In this document: piece after piece, positions 13,060 to 22,844 of the stretch
Layout: each line of letters starts with the position of its first letter
Position numbering within the stretch: the first letter of the stretch is position 1
Assembly: GCA_019009955.1 (NCBI GenBank)
Contig: CM032230.1
Coordinates: 29,215,001-29,279,000 of the forward strand
DNA: 64,000 nucleotides
Direction of reading: 5' to 3'
Source of the DNA: Riptortus pedestris
Lineage: Eukaryota > Arthropoda > Insecta > Hemiptera > Alydidae
The notes under the pieces: generated by a model
Seen by the model: only the letters and a program-made list of their open reading frames with translations
Databases searched by the model: none
What the model was told of the DNA's origin: nothing
Position numbers and translations under genes: made by a program

Positions 13060-14491
13060 TTTGAACCTGTTAAATAAGTCTGTAGTAAATCACCAGATTG
13101 AAATTATTGTCTGTAAAGGACTTCACTTTCTTACAGTTCTGTACTGAGTCCTGGAGATTTAATATAGATTTTTTTTAATTCTTCTAAGCTTTCAGGTTTT
13201 CTCAAGATTGCACATTCATTTTAAAATCACTGATTTTCCTTGTAGATCTTGAATTCTTTGTACCTTATTCTCATATAGTCTTATGACTTGGTACATGTTC
13301 CCTTAACTAGTAATCTAGAATGTTTGGCCTTAGGTCTGCTTCAAAATAAATTTCAGTCAAAAGTAAACATTTGCAGTTCTTTTTTAACAACTTACTGGAA
13401 ATATGCTATAATATATAAATGTAAACAAATATAATAAAATATAATACTTTATACTTTTAATAATACATATCACTTGAAGGGAATCCACTTCATTATCAGT
13501 TGCTCCAAGCTTACCAAACTGGCTATGAGCTAGATCCCGGTTAGCCTGAGTAGCTGAAATTTGACCTTGACAAATAAAATCAACATCAATAAATAAATAA
13601 TATACTTAGTAGTTTAAGGTTAAGTATCTTCCCTCTCTTTGTTTTGTAAATAAAGGTAATCATGCAAGGGCTGCGTAAACTAAGTAGATTTCCCACGTGA
13701 AGTTTTACAATTGAGAAATTTCACGAGAGTCGATCAGTTATGGAAACGGCCGAACTAGCTTTTGGCAGAAACTCACGACTAGTCCAGATTCATCCATTCG
13801 TCCGTTGTCTGCACACACTTAATACAAATGCAAATATCTCGATTAATATTCAAGATAGAGAATAAATGCATATAACAATATTTACAGTAAATTTAATTTG
13901 CAATAAGATTGATTCTATACAATTTTTTGATCCGACATATAGTAACAGAGATATTTCGAATTTTCGAAAATCCTCCCCTCTAACCCCTCCCCTCCCACAC
14001 TGGTCCGATTTCAGCCATTAACAAACTTGGTCTTTATTTCTACATAAAGCATTTAAATATCGAGTTTGGTAACGTCCAAGCAAAAATTGTGACCAATAGA
14101 GCGTTATCAGACAAATATATATATATATATTTAAAAAATTTTGAATATGACCTCAATAGCTGATTTCCCTTTAGGAAAATCTGCTAATAGGGGTATTCAG
14201 TACAAACAGCTTTGGAGGCAAGTTCTTGCTATCACCATTCTTTTAGTGTTTCTTTTATTTTTGTTTATAGTTCTTTATATTCCTTAATTCAGAGAAACTT
14301 TAAATGTTTATTGTTTTCAGAAATTTAAAATACGAGTAGAAGATCCTCCACATAGGAAAGATATGGTCTTCATAGGGGGCGCAGTTCTAGCTGAAGTCAT
14401 GAAAAATAAAGAAAAGTTTTGGATTACTCGAGAAGAGTATGAAGAGAAAGGAGTGGGAGTTATTTCTAAGCTGGGCGCAAGGCTAAGTTAA
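5054..14491 (+). CDS. Arp2: Actin-related protein 2 (Arp2/3 complex subunit), partial
   Basis: Arp2 is the nucleotide-binding actin-like subunit that, with Arp3 and five ARPC subunits, nucleates branched actin filaments in the cytoplasm. Seven exons join in frame: 5054-5133, 6303-6438, 8082-8291, 10103-10252, 10869-10962, 12041-12225 and 14321-14491. They give 341 residues, from [20 protein letters not shown] to a C-terminus at LGARLS. All introns are GT-AG. The second phosphate loop ([11 protein letters not shown]) and the [17 protein letters not shown] segment are intact. Animal Arp2 has about 394 residues, so about 53 N-terminal residues with the first phosphate loop are missing. Their exons are not visible at 1-5053 and probably lie before the window. 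No frameshift or stop is present, so the gene looks functional. Its introns carry many transposon fragments. Confidence 0.96.
5430..5635 (-). mobile_element. tRNA-derived SINE, old copy in Arp2 intron
   Basis: On the - strand it starts GGCTCAGATTAGCC, has the tRNA-like head with B box (AGTTTGATTCCCGCC) and the same body as the 5732 copy (..CCTGGCTAGAAAAGG.., GTAGATAACCC). The head and tail are diverged and no target duplication is clear, so it is older than its neighbour. Confidence 0.8.
5732..5960 (+). mobile_element. tRNA-derived SINE with 13-bp target duplication
   Basis: The head of about 87 nt reads like a class II (Leu-like) tRNA: GGGCTCAGGTTAGCC at the A box, GAGTTCGATTCTCGCC at the B box, and TGGGCA closing the acceptor stem. 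The unrelated body includes CCCACCCTGGCAGG and CTGTAGATAACC, and the tail is (ATAA)-rich. The 13-bp sequence TTATGGTGAAAAT occurs at 5719-5731 and again at 5961-5973, directly flanking the element. That is the mark of LINE-driven retrotransposition and fixes both ends. It lies in an Arp2 intron. Confidence 0.92.
6303..6438 (+). CDS. Arp2: Arp2 exon (NWEDM..REKMIE)
   Basis: Acceptor 'tgacag', donor 'gtgaga'. Completes the split Arg and encodes 45 residues, including [13 protein letters not shown] and [11 protein letters not shown], both hallmark actin/Arp2 segments. Ends in phase 0. Confidence 0.96.
6439..7072. other. Arp2 intron DNA with an unrecognised open stretch
   Basis: From 6622 to 6888 the + strand is open for 88 codons, with less AT bias than the surrounding intron. 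I do not recognise the product, and the opposite strand is open as well. It may be a worn transposon fragment. Confidence 0.3.
7073..7133. repeat. (TA)n microsatellite
   Basis: About 60 bp of uninterrupted TA next to a repeat-A copy in an Arp2 intron. Confidence 0.95.
7160..7960 (+). repeat. Repeat A (Helentron-like), 3' truncated, in Arp2 intron
   Basis: Shows GGGAAATCAGTTATTGAGG, 'gatgacgaaaatgagg', 'tttgtctgtta', 'gatcaagttcgtt', the G-rich block and 'ccttcagtaaacctccac' in the usual order. Two partial internal duplicates of the 'gatcaagttcgtt..ggaggggggttta' block are present. The hairpin end is missing. Confidence 0.75.
8082..8291 (+). CDS. Arp2: Arp2 exon with second phosphate loop
   Basis: Acceptor 'ttttcag'; 70 codons from [20 protein letters not shown] to [10 protein letters not shown]. 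Carries the nucleotide phosphate loop [11 protein letters not shown]. The donor is 'gttggt', weaker than the GTRAG-type donors of most other introns. Confidence 0.96.
8376..8746 (+). pseudogene. Mariner-like fossil with TIRs and transposase C-terminus
   Basis: Imperfect terminal inverted repeats flank a 370-bp remnant. The left end reads AGGTCTGTGAGAAAA then ATGATACTG; the inverted right end reads AGGCCTGTGAGAAAA then ATGAGACTG. Between them the + strand keeps the end of a mariner transposase in broken frames: [15 protein letters not shown] (with the last catalytic Asp) and, near the end, [13 protein letters not shown]-runs at 8437-8457 sit where the family has HPPYSPD, so replication slippage probably damaged it there. 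Most of the transposase is deleted. TA dinucleotides lie near both ends, two bases off on the left. Confidence 0.8.
8850..9860 (+). repeat. Worn repeat-A fragments in Arp2 intron
   Basis: 'aaaaatgaggttcgttcaaa' at 8857 and 'cgactcaatatttaaa..gttcactaattgttgaaattggacc' from 9481 match blocks of repeat A in order, with heavy divergence and gaps. No termini survive. Confidence 0.45.
10103..10252 (+). CDS. Arp2: Arp2 exon ([15 protein letters not shown])
   Basis: Acceptor 'tttacag', 50 codons in phase 0, donor 'gtgagt'. Includes [16 protein letters not shown], the conserved Arp2 subdomain-4 segment. Confidence 0.96.
10791..10817. repeat. 27-nt poly(T) run in Arp2 intron
   Basis: Uninterrupted T run 52 bp before an Arp2 acceptor. 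A matching 27-nt poly(A) run lies at 13028-13054 in a later intron. Neither has a recognisable retroposed body. Confidence 0.9.
10869..10962 (+). CDS. Arp2: Arp2 exon ([14 protein letters not shown])
   Basis: Acceptor 'tttaag', 31 codons plus one base, donor 'gtaatt'. Encodes [20 protein letters not shown] and [10 protein letters not shown]. The last base begins a split Gly codon (G|GA). Confidence 0.95.
11482..11800 (-). mobile_element. Helitron-like repeat C, 319 bp, in Arp2 intron
   Basis: In - strand sense it starts TCTTTATA after an A and ends GGGTCCGCTAG before a T, the A|TC...CTAG|T arrangement of canonical Helitrons. It holds the 'ggaccgatttgaatg' block and one ~220-bp unit shared with repeat B ('aaaccaataggaaacgaaat', 'ggcctccctt'). 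No coding capacity. The hairpin before CTAG is weak. Confidence 0.7.
12041..12225 (+). CDS. Arp2: Arp2 exon ([16 protein letters not shown])
   Basis: Acceptor 'tttgcag', donor 'gtaagt'. Completes Gly and encodes 61 residues, including [20 protein letters not shown], which lines the nucleotide cleft. Confidence 0.96.
12861..12990. mobile_element. Small TTAA-flanked MITE in Arp2 intron
   Basis: TTAA lies at 12857-12860 and 12991-12994. The enclosed 130 bp begins CACTTTACC and ends GATAAAGTG, so the ends are inverted repeats of about 7-8 bp. TTAA duplication with short inverted ends is typical of piggyBac-type MITEs. The repeats are short, so chance cannot be fully excluded. Confidence 0.55.
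13500..13615 (+). repeat. Diverged SINE tail-like fragment
   Basis: 'cccggttagcctgagtagctg', 'ttgacc' and '(aataa)n' resemble the tail of the tRNA-derived SINE seen at 5732 ('cccaattagcc..agttgcaaaaagtgg..(ataa)n'). The match is weak and the head is absent. Confidence 0.3.
13655..14185 (-). repeat. Repeat A (Helentron-like), internally deleted, in Arp2 intron
   Basis: Carries the hairpin end (GGGCTGCGTAAACTAAG, then GATTTCCCACGTGAAG) and, after a shortened middle, ends GGAAAATCTGCT at 14185. The part between 'tccgttgtctg' and 'aatatctcgattaatattc' is shorter than in the 60.4 kb copy. Confidence 0.8.
14321..14491 (+). CDS. Arp2: Arp2 terminal coding exon
   Basis: Acceptor 'ttttcag'; 56 residues from [20 protein letters not shown] to [13 protein letters not shown], then TAA at 14489-14491. 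The C-terminal tail is the least conserved part of the protein and differs from vertebrate Arp2, as expected. Confidence 0.96.
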   Translation, partial: KFKIRVEDPPHRKDMVFIGGAVLAEVMKNKEKFWITREEYEEKGVGVISKLGARLS

Positions 14492-15500
14492 TATTTGCTG
14501 AAGACACAACAGTGCAACGGAGGCTACTGTGATATTACCAGGCTCTCTTGCCTTTGTAGTCTAAGACATCATGGGACTTAATGTCGTCTCGAGTGGTTTC
14601 TTTGTGTCCTCATTTTGGCTCAATTTTCAATAAGATTATAATAACAATTAAACATAAGCAATTTGTAAGTAAATGAAAGAAATGTATCACAACAAATTAA
14701 AATAGTTTGTAAACGTTCCACACTAGATTTATTAGAAATATTGTTTTATGAATGAGGATACTGATCACAAATGAAAACAGACAGTTGTAATTACAGTTTG
14801 TAAGTATTTAGTTAAAGTATTTAATTTAATCCTGATGGCATTGTTGCTCTGAGATGCAACTAATTAAGCCATAATTTGTACCATATAAGTATTTACAATG
14901 CATTTTATTATTAAATTTCATGGTGCATACTGTATTGTAAATTACTGTTTGTTTTTTTATATTAATTGATATTTATATATTTTGTTGTATTGCAAATAAT
15001 TTTATATTCTTTATTGTTAATTAATTATTTCGTACTCTCTTTATTTGTTTATTGTATTGTTTTAAGAATTAAGTTATATATATTTACTAACTGTGAATCT
15101 ATATTACAAACAGCTTTAAGATTCGCACAGATTTAAAAATAACTTATATCATGAAATCATGTTATTTATAAAATCTTGAATATTCTTAGTTAAGAATACG
15201 GCAACTTGCTTGTCAGAACTGTCCATTACCAGACTTAGTAATTCTTTAAAGCTCGTTACCTGGTGTATTCTTTCTTTTTTTTGTCATTTTTTTTTTAATT
15301 TATAATATTGTTCTTTGTTAATTAATCTTCCATCTATTTATATCATGATAACTAATAGGCATGTAAGTTCCTGTATTTGGCTCCATTGTTATTCAGGGAT
15401 TTGAATAATTTATTTTCCTAATATTTGACATTAATAACTTTTCTTTCCTGAAATAAACCATAAATTGTCTAAATTTAATGGAGTTTTACTTAAAAAGATT
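14492..15500 (+). other. Probable Arp2 3' UTR
   Basis: Follows the Arp2 stop with no further reading frame. The first strong AATAAA is at 15452-15457, which would give a 3' UTR close to 1 kb. A weaker ATTAAA occurs at 14647-14652. Confidence 0.4.
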
Positions 15501-16062
15501 GTTTCAGTTTTATCCCCCCCCCCTAATTTGTGCTTACTGAAAGTTACTAGTTAAGAGATAATACCAGTTCAGTGTATTGCATAACAGTACTGAGGAAAAG
15601 GCAAATCAGAGATAAATAAAATAGAGAATGCTTTTTAATGATTGAGCAAGTAGCCAGCACACATATCAACCACAACCCATGGCTTCTCAGCATGTCTAGG
15701 GACAACGGCCTCTGATTTACATGAACAAGATATAAACTCGGATAGTCATTGTCATATACATACGGCAGCACTCTCAACTGGCATATATATTCAGGTGCAA
15801 AAAAATATGGCTAGCTGAATACATCTTATTAGTTGTATTTTTTAATAAATTATTTGCAATGGAACACTTTTATAGCTGTTCTTGTGAATACAGAGAATTT
15901 TATTGAACTATTTGAGTGAGATCCTATAGACTCTAGGGTATTAAAGTTTTTTAGTCCTATTAAGCCTATGGTTACACAGTTTGGGAGTTCTGATGAGAGT
16001 AGTCTGAATACTTTAGAACTGTTCTTCAGAACATGGTGGTTACACTGTTTGCGAATTCTGAA
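15501..16062. other. Intergenic DNA, nothing recognised
   Basis: Contains a short C run at 15515 and AT-rich unique sequence. No gene, RNA or clear repeat boundary is seen. Confidence 0.4.
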
Positions 16063-16905
16063 TATGCCGAAAAACCAATAGGAAACGAAATATCGCTATT
16101 TTTAATTTCAGGCCTCCCTTATAACCCCCACTCTTGTTCGTCTCAGAGAATCTTCATAAAGCCTCGAGTCTAAGTTGGGCTAGTAGTAATATACATACCA
16201 AGTACCATAACATTAAGTATTATCGTTTATCATGCTGTTTATGCGTGAAAAGGTCACGAACGGAGACGAAAGAAACAAATTGTCGATATCGTGTCTATGA
16301 CATGTGAAATAAAAAAGTATCGTGAAATTTTGTATATATATATATATATATATATAAAAATTGTAACCTCTGTCTGTACATTGATTTTTTTTTCTCGAAA
16401 TTTCACGATATTTTTTCATTTCACATGTCATAGACACCATAACTGCATTTTATTTATTTGGTGTCTGTGTGTTACCTTTTCACGCATAAACGGCTTGAAC
16501 CAAATTTTATGAAACACCATTATATACACACCAAATATTACTACTAATCCAACTTCAACTTTACGCTATATTAATATTCTCTGAGACGAACAGGAGTTAG
16601 GGGTATAAGGGAGGACTGAAATTAAAAATAGCGATATTTTGTTTCGTGTTGCTTTTTCAGCAAATATGCACATAACCAAAGTTGTTTATTTTGTTATTTA
16701 GAGTAACTTTTGTTACACTTTTGTCGTATAAGAAAGTATAAACGAGATATATACTGAAAACTAAAGCGGGCGCCAACAATTTTATTTGGCACTAACGATT
16801 GAACCGAACTTAACAAAACTCGGTATGTGAATTAGCATTAATTCTGCCCATGGTTATATGCTATATTAAATTTTTTAAGTTCACTTGAATAAAATTAGAA
16901 GTTTT
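16063..16905. repeat. Two repeat-B copies in inverted orientation around (TA)n
   Basis: Left arm 16063-16330 and right arm from about 16355 to 16680 are inverted copies of the same block: 'aaccaataggaaacgaaatatcg', 'ggcctccctt', 'gtttatgcgtgaaaagg', 'gtctatgacatgtgaaat'. They meet at a (TA)n tract of about 24 bp at 16334-16357. In Helitron sense, the 5' ends face each other. The right copy runs on to about 16905 with another ~220-bp unit. Confidence 0.85.
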
Positions 16906-17164
16906 ACATGAGCCATGTCTGACATACACGATTTGGTAGAAGGCCACATCAATCACAGATGTCTGACGAAAACGATACATTTGCATTATGTTCCGAAAGC
17001 TTGGCCTATTAGGAACAAAACTTGAAAATTTCTTGGCTTACTACAAACAATACAATGAAATAAACATAGTTATATAATGGTATATTGTTTCAGTTTATAA
17101 ATACATTTAATTTAATTAATTTTTATTTTGATATAATTAATTATATTCATTTATTATGCTGTCC

Positions 17165-17682
17165 AAAACATTCTATGCAAAAAAAAGGGCTGTTGTTCGC
17201 AGTCTGAGCAGTACGTTGACACTTCTTTTTCTTGATGCATCTCGACCTTCTGCTTCTTTTATTTGAGCATAACATCCGGTGCACATTCTTCTTATTTTCA
17301 TTTATTTCAGCAGTATACATTATTTTTAGCGTATGAGCTGAAATTTTTGGGTTTTAGTTTTGTCCGAGCTTAAGCTAATCATTTCAGTGACCAAATTTTC
17401 CCGAAATTGTCTAATTCCTATGTTGCTTTTATTATTGATTTTATTTATTATATAAGCATTTACCACTGATATTCCAAGAACATATTCAATTGCTAACTTC
17501 CTGTACCATTTTATAAGTCATGTATGTGTTACATAAAAAATAGTGTTATTCCGGGAATTTTGTCAAAATTTTTTTTTCTGTGATACATCAAGTTTCCTTG
17601 TTACATTTTTAACTAAATTATCTAATAAAGTTACCATGGCCCATGTGAAAATTTTTCTGATATTATCATGGCGATTAACGTG
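17165..17682 (-). pseudogene. PiggyBac-like transposase fossil (C-terminus) with one terminus
   Basis: On the - strand from 17508 the frame reads WYRKLAIEYVLGISVVNAYI and continues to FRENLVTEMI, a segment typical of PGBD/piggyBac transposases after the catalytic core. Downstream, in shifted frames, it reads RRMCTGCY, then VSTYCSDCE and FFCIECFGQHN, which is the cysteine-rich zinc-binding tail. A terminus starting CACGTTAATCGCCATGATA directly follows TTAA (17683-17686). The catalytic Asp residues are deleted and at least two frameshifts are present, so it is dead. The other terminus is not seen. Confidence 0.8.
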
Positions 17683-17689
17683 TTAATAA

Positions 17690-18484
17690 TTCAAATCAGT
17701 GTTATTTTTTTAACGCCTGTAACAGATTCCACCAAATAAAGTATACTGTCCCCCCCACCTTTCACTTCTCCCAAACATTAATTCATGAGAATCGTCAATT
17801 TGCCCTAAGTATATTTAATACTTTATTTATTAATTTTAAAACTTGAAAATTATTTGAACGAACAGTTTTAGTATTATGAAGATAATGTAATCAGATTTGT
17901 TAATATAATTTAATGTATTACTGGATTGATATCCTAAATGAATAGACACTGAGCCTAGGGAGGTGTGACTACTTCCTAAGTCATAACATTTCTTCCACTC
18001 CCCTGCCGACTTCAAGTTGGTCTATTTTTACATATTACTTAATGCTTATACTTTTAGCAATATCGTTTTATTCTCGGGAATAAGAATTTGTTTAATTATC
18101 ATAAATGAATTATTTATAAGGATGAACGCGGGGGGGGGGGCGGGCACCCTGTTATTTCTGGTATTTATTAACTCTGCTCTATTAATATATGATATACTTT
18201 ACTGAACACACTATTTACCAATATGAATATACACTTTACAATCGATACTTACAAAATGTATTTTTAATAGCGGTTATGATGTACCTAAAACAGCTGTCAC
18301 CATTGGGCTTTGTAGTTCATCAAGGGAAAGGAACTTTTATTCAAACATGGCTTGAAAGACAGAATACTTTCTATGATTAAGAATTATATGGTCCATTACG
18401 TTACAAAACAAAACAAAAAAAAAACATTCACAGGAAACGGGAAATATAAAAATATTGAGGACAGTAAAACCTTACATAACAAAT
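17690..18484. other. Intergenic DNA with a 12-G run
   Basis: Mostly unique AT-rich DNA. A C run at 17750 and a G-rich run at 18129-18143 are the only notable tracts. No gene recognised. Confidence 0.4.
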
Positions 18485-18641
18485 AATTTTATTATTAACT
18501 AACCCACAGCAATGATGGACATAAACCCTAAACACTGGGATGGGGAAATATCAAAATATTGTGCAAAGTAAAGCCATGCCAAAATTTACTATCATCATTC
18601 AGCCTCAAACAAATTCCTGGGAGAAGCCGGGTAAATTAGCT
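18485..18641 (+). repeat. 3' end of a repeat-B copy
   Basis: 'ataaaccctaaacactggg', 'cagcctcaaacaaattcc' and 'gaagccgggtaaattagc' match the CTAG-end region of repeat B, with CTAG decayed to TAGC. It faces the copy that begins at 18713 across a (TA)n tract. Confidence 0.75.

Positions 18642-18649
<8 letters not shown>

Positions 18650-18704
<55 letters not shown>
18650..18704. repeat. (TA)n microsatellite between two repeat-B ends
   Basis: About 50 bp of TA, with the 3' ends of two repeat-B copies pointing inwards. Confidence 0.95.
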
Positions 18705-18709
<5 letters not shown>

Positions 18710-18712
18710 CTA

Positions 18713-20786
18713 CTAGCTAAGGTACCCGGCTTCGCTCGGGAAATCATTTAAGGCTCAATGATGATATTTTTTTGGGCAAGGCTTCAATGTTTACAACTAC
18801 ACTTCCCGTCGGCGCGTATTGTTTTGCGGTGAGGGTCAGGCAGGCATAAATTAACATATTTTATTTCCTTAAACCCTTGCCACTTTTTAATTCACCTTTT
18901 TGAATACTTCAAACCATAATCATGGATAGTATTTATTACAATTAAATATCGTCTATAATGAAACTTATTTCCTGTCAAAAACCAATCCGAGCACATATAG
19001 TTTAAGCATAGTTTAGCACGTAAGGTTATATTCATAATAGTAGATCTCAGTGGTAATCACTTCCCGTAATGCCCAGCATTTCACAGGAAATTAGTAAACT
19101 CAATTAACTCTATTAGCCTCCGTCTATTTCCGCTCTCGCATTAGAGCTACCAACACTCTTCTCCTTAAATTATTAATTCAAAATATTATTGTAATAATTT
19201 ATCTACCTGATGGAATTAAATAATAGTGTTACCCTAAAAATAATTTCATTTATACTCAAAAAGCTAGTCGAGGGGAGGAGATCGTAGCTGTCTCTGCAAC
19301 CTAAGTAATACTTTAAGCAATCATATCGAGTTTAAACGCATATTGTCTTTTGTCATAATGACATTATCATTAACGTTTAATTGTTGTGATAGTACATATT
19401 TGTTTCAATAACATGAAGATATCGGAAATAAGATAGTATATAACCAAAATCACAGAGTTTGATTCCCTACTACTTCCGCTATCACTCCTTGAGGAAATTC
19501 AGCACGATTTTTTTTTTTTTAAATAATACATTATACAAATTAAATAATGGAAATGCTCTTATAGTTTAAATTTCTATTGGAAATAAATAACAAAGTTATT
19601 TTCTAGGGAAAATAAATAAATGAGGCGAAGGGGGAGGAGGATTTATAATCTCACTAATCCGAATCATACTTAGAACTAAATAATCGAAATAGATAAGACT
19701 AAACATAACATCATTTGTCATAATATGCCTATATTAAAAACACTTAAATAAGTACTTATAAAATCGTCGACTCCCGCTATAGATTTAGCTTACATCCCGT
19801 ATTTACTTCATTTTACGGCATGAGTGAAAGAAACAAAAGTTGCTCTAAATAACAAAGTAAACAACTTTTGTTATGTGCACCTTTGCCGAAAAACAAATAG
19901 AAAATGAAATATCGTGAATTTTTACTTCAGGCCTCCCTTATAACTCCCACTCCCGTTCGAACCTAAAAATTTTAATATAGCTTATAATCATGGGAGAATT
20001 AATGCTAATTGACATACCGAGTTTTGTTAAGTTCGGTTCAATCGTTAGCGCCCAATAAAATAGTTGACTCCCGCTTTAGTTTATAGTATATATCTCGTTT
20101 ATACTTCGTTAAAAGTCAAAAATGAATATTACAAAAGTTACTCTAAATAACAAAATAAAAACCTTTTGTTAGGTTCATATTTGCCGAAAAACGAATAGAA
20201 AACAAAATACAGCTATTTTAAATTCAGGCCTCCCTTACAACCCCCACTCCTGCCCGTCCCTAGAAATGTTAGTATGACTTATTATAATGAAAGCGTTAGT
20301 GCTAATACACATACCGAGTTTTATTCATTTCGGTTGGGTCTTTCGTCTCAAATAAAATTGTTCACATTCGTTATAGGTTTTTGCGTATATCTCGTTTATA
20401 ATTCAGTATACGAAAAAAGTGTATATAACAAAAGTTACTCTAAATAACAAAATAAACAACTTTTGTTATGTTTATATTTGCCGAAAAACCAATAGGAATC
20501 GAAATATCGCTATTTTTAATTTCTGGCTTCCCTTATAACCCCCACTCCTGTTCTTCTCAGAGGATATTAATATAGCCTAAAGTCTAAGTTGGGTTAGTAG
20601 TAATATACATACCAAGTTTCATAAAATTCGGTTCAGCCGTTTATGCGTGAAAAGGTAACAAACAAACAAACAAACAAACAGACACGAAAGAAACAAAATG
20701 CAGTTATGGTGTCTATGACATGTGAAACGAAAAGTTATCGTGAAATTTCGCGAAAAAAATCAATGTACAGACAGAGGTTACAATTT

Positions 20787-20789
<3 letters not shown>
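18713..20789 (-). mobile_element. Long repeat-B element (Helitron-like), ~2.1 kb
   Basis: In - sense the 3' end is at 18713: a hairpin (CCCGAGCGAAGCCGGG) lies just before 'taccttag' and CTAG, followed by T of a TA tract. The 5' part has three or more ~220-bp units in tandem (about 19840-20560), each with 'aacaaaagttactctaaataac', 'ccaataggaa' and 'ggcttccctt', and then the '(aaac)n' block at 20658-20680. The middle (about 18800-19800) is shared with the opposite-strand copy at 25.6-26.7 kb. No coding capacity. Confidence 0.75.

Positions 20790-20791
<2 letters not shown>

Positions 20792-20836
<45 letters not shown>
20792..20836. repeat. (TA)n microsatellite
   Basis: Pure TA tract following the 5' end of the long repeat-B copy. 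Confidence 0.95.
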
Positions 20837-20839
<3 letters not shown>

Positions 20840-20840
<1 letters not shown>

Positions 20841-21320
20841 AATAATGAGAAGGAAAAACAAGTACTGAAATATAACATTAATTTTATTGAAAACTATGTA
20901 CTATAGCTAGTGCTGTAACTTATAATGAATCAGAATAATTTTTATCTCAATCCTCAAATTTTATAGTCCAAGAACTTAAGAAGGTGGGGACTCAACAGAA
21001 CATATTTGCATGTATCTCCTATAATAAAATTCTCTTGAAAAATGAAAAATACAAATATCTCTGTTAATATTTAAGATATAGAATAAATGTATATAACAAT
21101 ATAGTAAACCTAATTTCCAATAAGGTTGGTTCTATATAATTTCTCGATGACATATAGTAACGAAAATATTTCGAATTTACAAAATTCTCCCCCCCCCTCA
21201 ACTCCCTCCCCCTGGTCTGATTCAGCCGTTGACGATCTTGTTCTTTAGTTTTACATGAAACATCGTGTTTGGCAAATATCAAACCAAAACTGTGACAGCT
21301 AAAGCGGAAACAGACGAGTA
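20840..21320 (-). repeat. Repeat A fragment without its hairpin end
   Basis: Runs from 'tactgaaatataacattaattttattgaaaac' through 'ccaagaacttaagaagg' and the C-rich block to 'aaagcggaaacagac' before a short TA tract. It lacks the hairpin terminus. Confidence 0.7.
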
Positions 21321-21402
21321 TAAGTATATATATATATATATACTTTAAGTGTGTTTGTCACTGAACTCCTCCTAAATGGCTGGACCGATTTGAGTGAATT
21401 TT

Positions 21403-21520
21403 AGCAGATTTCCCTTAAGGGAAATCAGCTATTGAGGTCGTACTCATGACGCGATTTTCGAAAATTTTCTTCAAATGTCCATCGATCCTACCCAGGAGAT
21501 GACGAAAATGAGGTCCGTTC

Positions 21521-21557
<37 letters not shown>

Positions 21558-21567
21558 GTTTTTAATA

Positions 21568-21615
<48 letters not shown>

Positions 21616-22270
21616 TTGTCCGTTAACGCTCTAGCGGTCGCAATTTTTGTTTGATCGTTACGAAACTCGATATTTAACCGTTTTATGTAAAAAGACAGAT
21701 CAAGTTCGTTAATGGCTGAAATCGGACCAGAGGGAGGGGGGGTTTAGAGGGGGGGATTTTCGAAAATTCAAAATATCTCCGTTATTATGCATCGGATCGA
21801 AAAATTGTATAGAACCAATCTTATTGCAAATTAAAGTTACTATAAATATTGTTATATACATTTATTCTCTATCTTGAATATTAACCGAGATATTTGCATT
21901 TTTATGAAGTCTGTGGTTCGTATTATGTCGGCCATCTTCGTCAATTCTCGGCTCTGGGGGAAGATTCTTCTAACCCGGCGTTTTTAACCTTACCTTACCT
22001 CCCTTACTTTTTGAGATTTATGAAAAAACTTTCTGTTAATCCGCCACCCCCCCCCCTTCTTTAGTTCTAGGACTACTAAAATTTGAGTTATTAAAATATC
22101 AATTATTCTTACAATTCAGAAGCCGTTTCAGTTGGGAATTTATTTTAATTTACTGAAAGATTTCTCATTATCTAATCACGGCGGTATTGTCTTACTAGTG
22201 TGCAGATTTCTCTATTGTAAAACTTCACGTGGGAAATCTGCTTAGTTTACGCAGCCCCTGCGTGACGGAC
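21403..22270 (+). mobile_element. Repeat A (Helentron-like) with exact ends
   Basis: Inserted in repeat C between T and T. It starts AGCAGATTTCCC and ends with the subterminal GGGAAATCTGCT (about 22229-22240), the hairpin ACGCAG-CCC-CTGCGT and GACGGAC. Two internal (TA)n tracts lie at 21527-21553 and 21568-21610. The flanking T-runs and the interrupted host repeat define both ends. Subterminal inverted repeats, a 3' hairpin and T|T insertion are the published traits of Helentrons and their non-autonomous relatives. No coding sequence is present. Confidence 0.78.
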
Positions 22271-22290
22271 TTTTTTTGTATGCGTTTGGG

Positions 22291-22844
22291 TAGGGACGTT
22301 GCGATACTACCGATATGGGTAGGTATCGATAATTTTGTTTCGATACTAGGAGTATTGGTATCGATATTTTGCTTCCGATATTTCAACGGTATCGCAACAA
22401 AAAGATGAGTATCGGGATCGAACGTTTGATAATTTAATATCAACTAAGTACATTAATTTTTTTTTATTTATTAACGTCCACATTACATTTTAATTACTTT
22501 AAAAGTAAATTAATAAAAAATTCGAATTTAAAGTAAATAAAATACATGATAATGAGTAATAAATCAAATTATGTCATAGTACGATATTTCAAAGGCAGGG
22601 GATAAAGGATAACCGCCAACTGAGGATTACCTACATTTGGTATCAAAGATAAAACTGACGTTTTATAACAGTAATAAATCACAATTTTTTTCTAAAAAAA
22701 CTGATTTAATAATCAGAGGTGTTTCGATACCGATACCTTTGGTATCGATACTTTTAATGCGATATTATCGGAGTATCGATACTTTTATACCAGTATGGTA
22801 TCGATACCAGATATCGGATCGAATCCAGTATCGCAAGGTCCCTA
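22291..22844. mobile_element. hAT-type MITE, 554 bp, with 8-bp target duplication
   Basis: Inverted ends start TAGGGAC(G/C)TTGCGATACT. The 8-bp CGTTTGGG stands at 22283-22290 and again at 22845-22852. An 8-bp duplication with TAGGG-type ends fits the hAT superfamily. Both subterminal regions are filled with TATCGATA-like motifs (about 22325, 22358, 22744, 22774 and 22800). No coding capacity. Confidence 0.85.
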
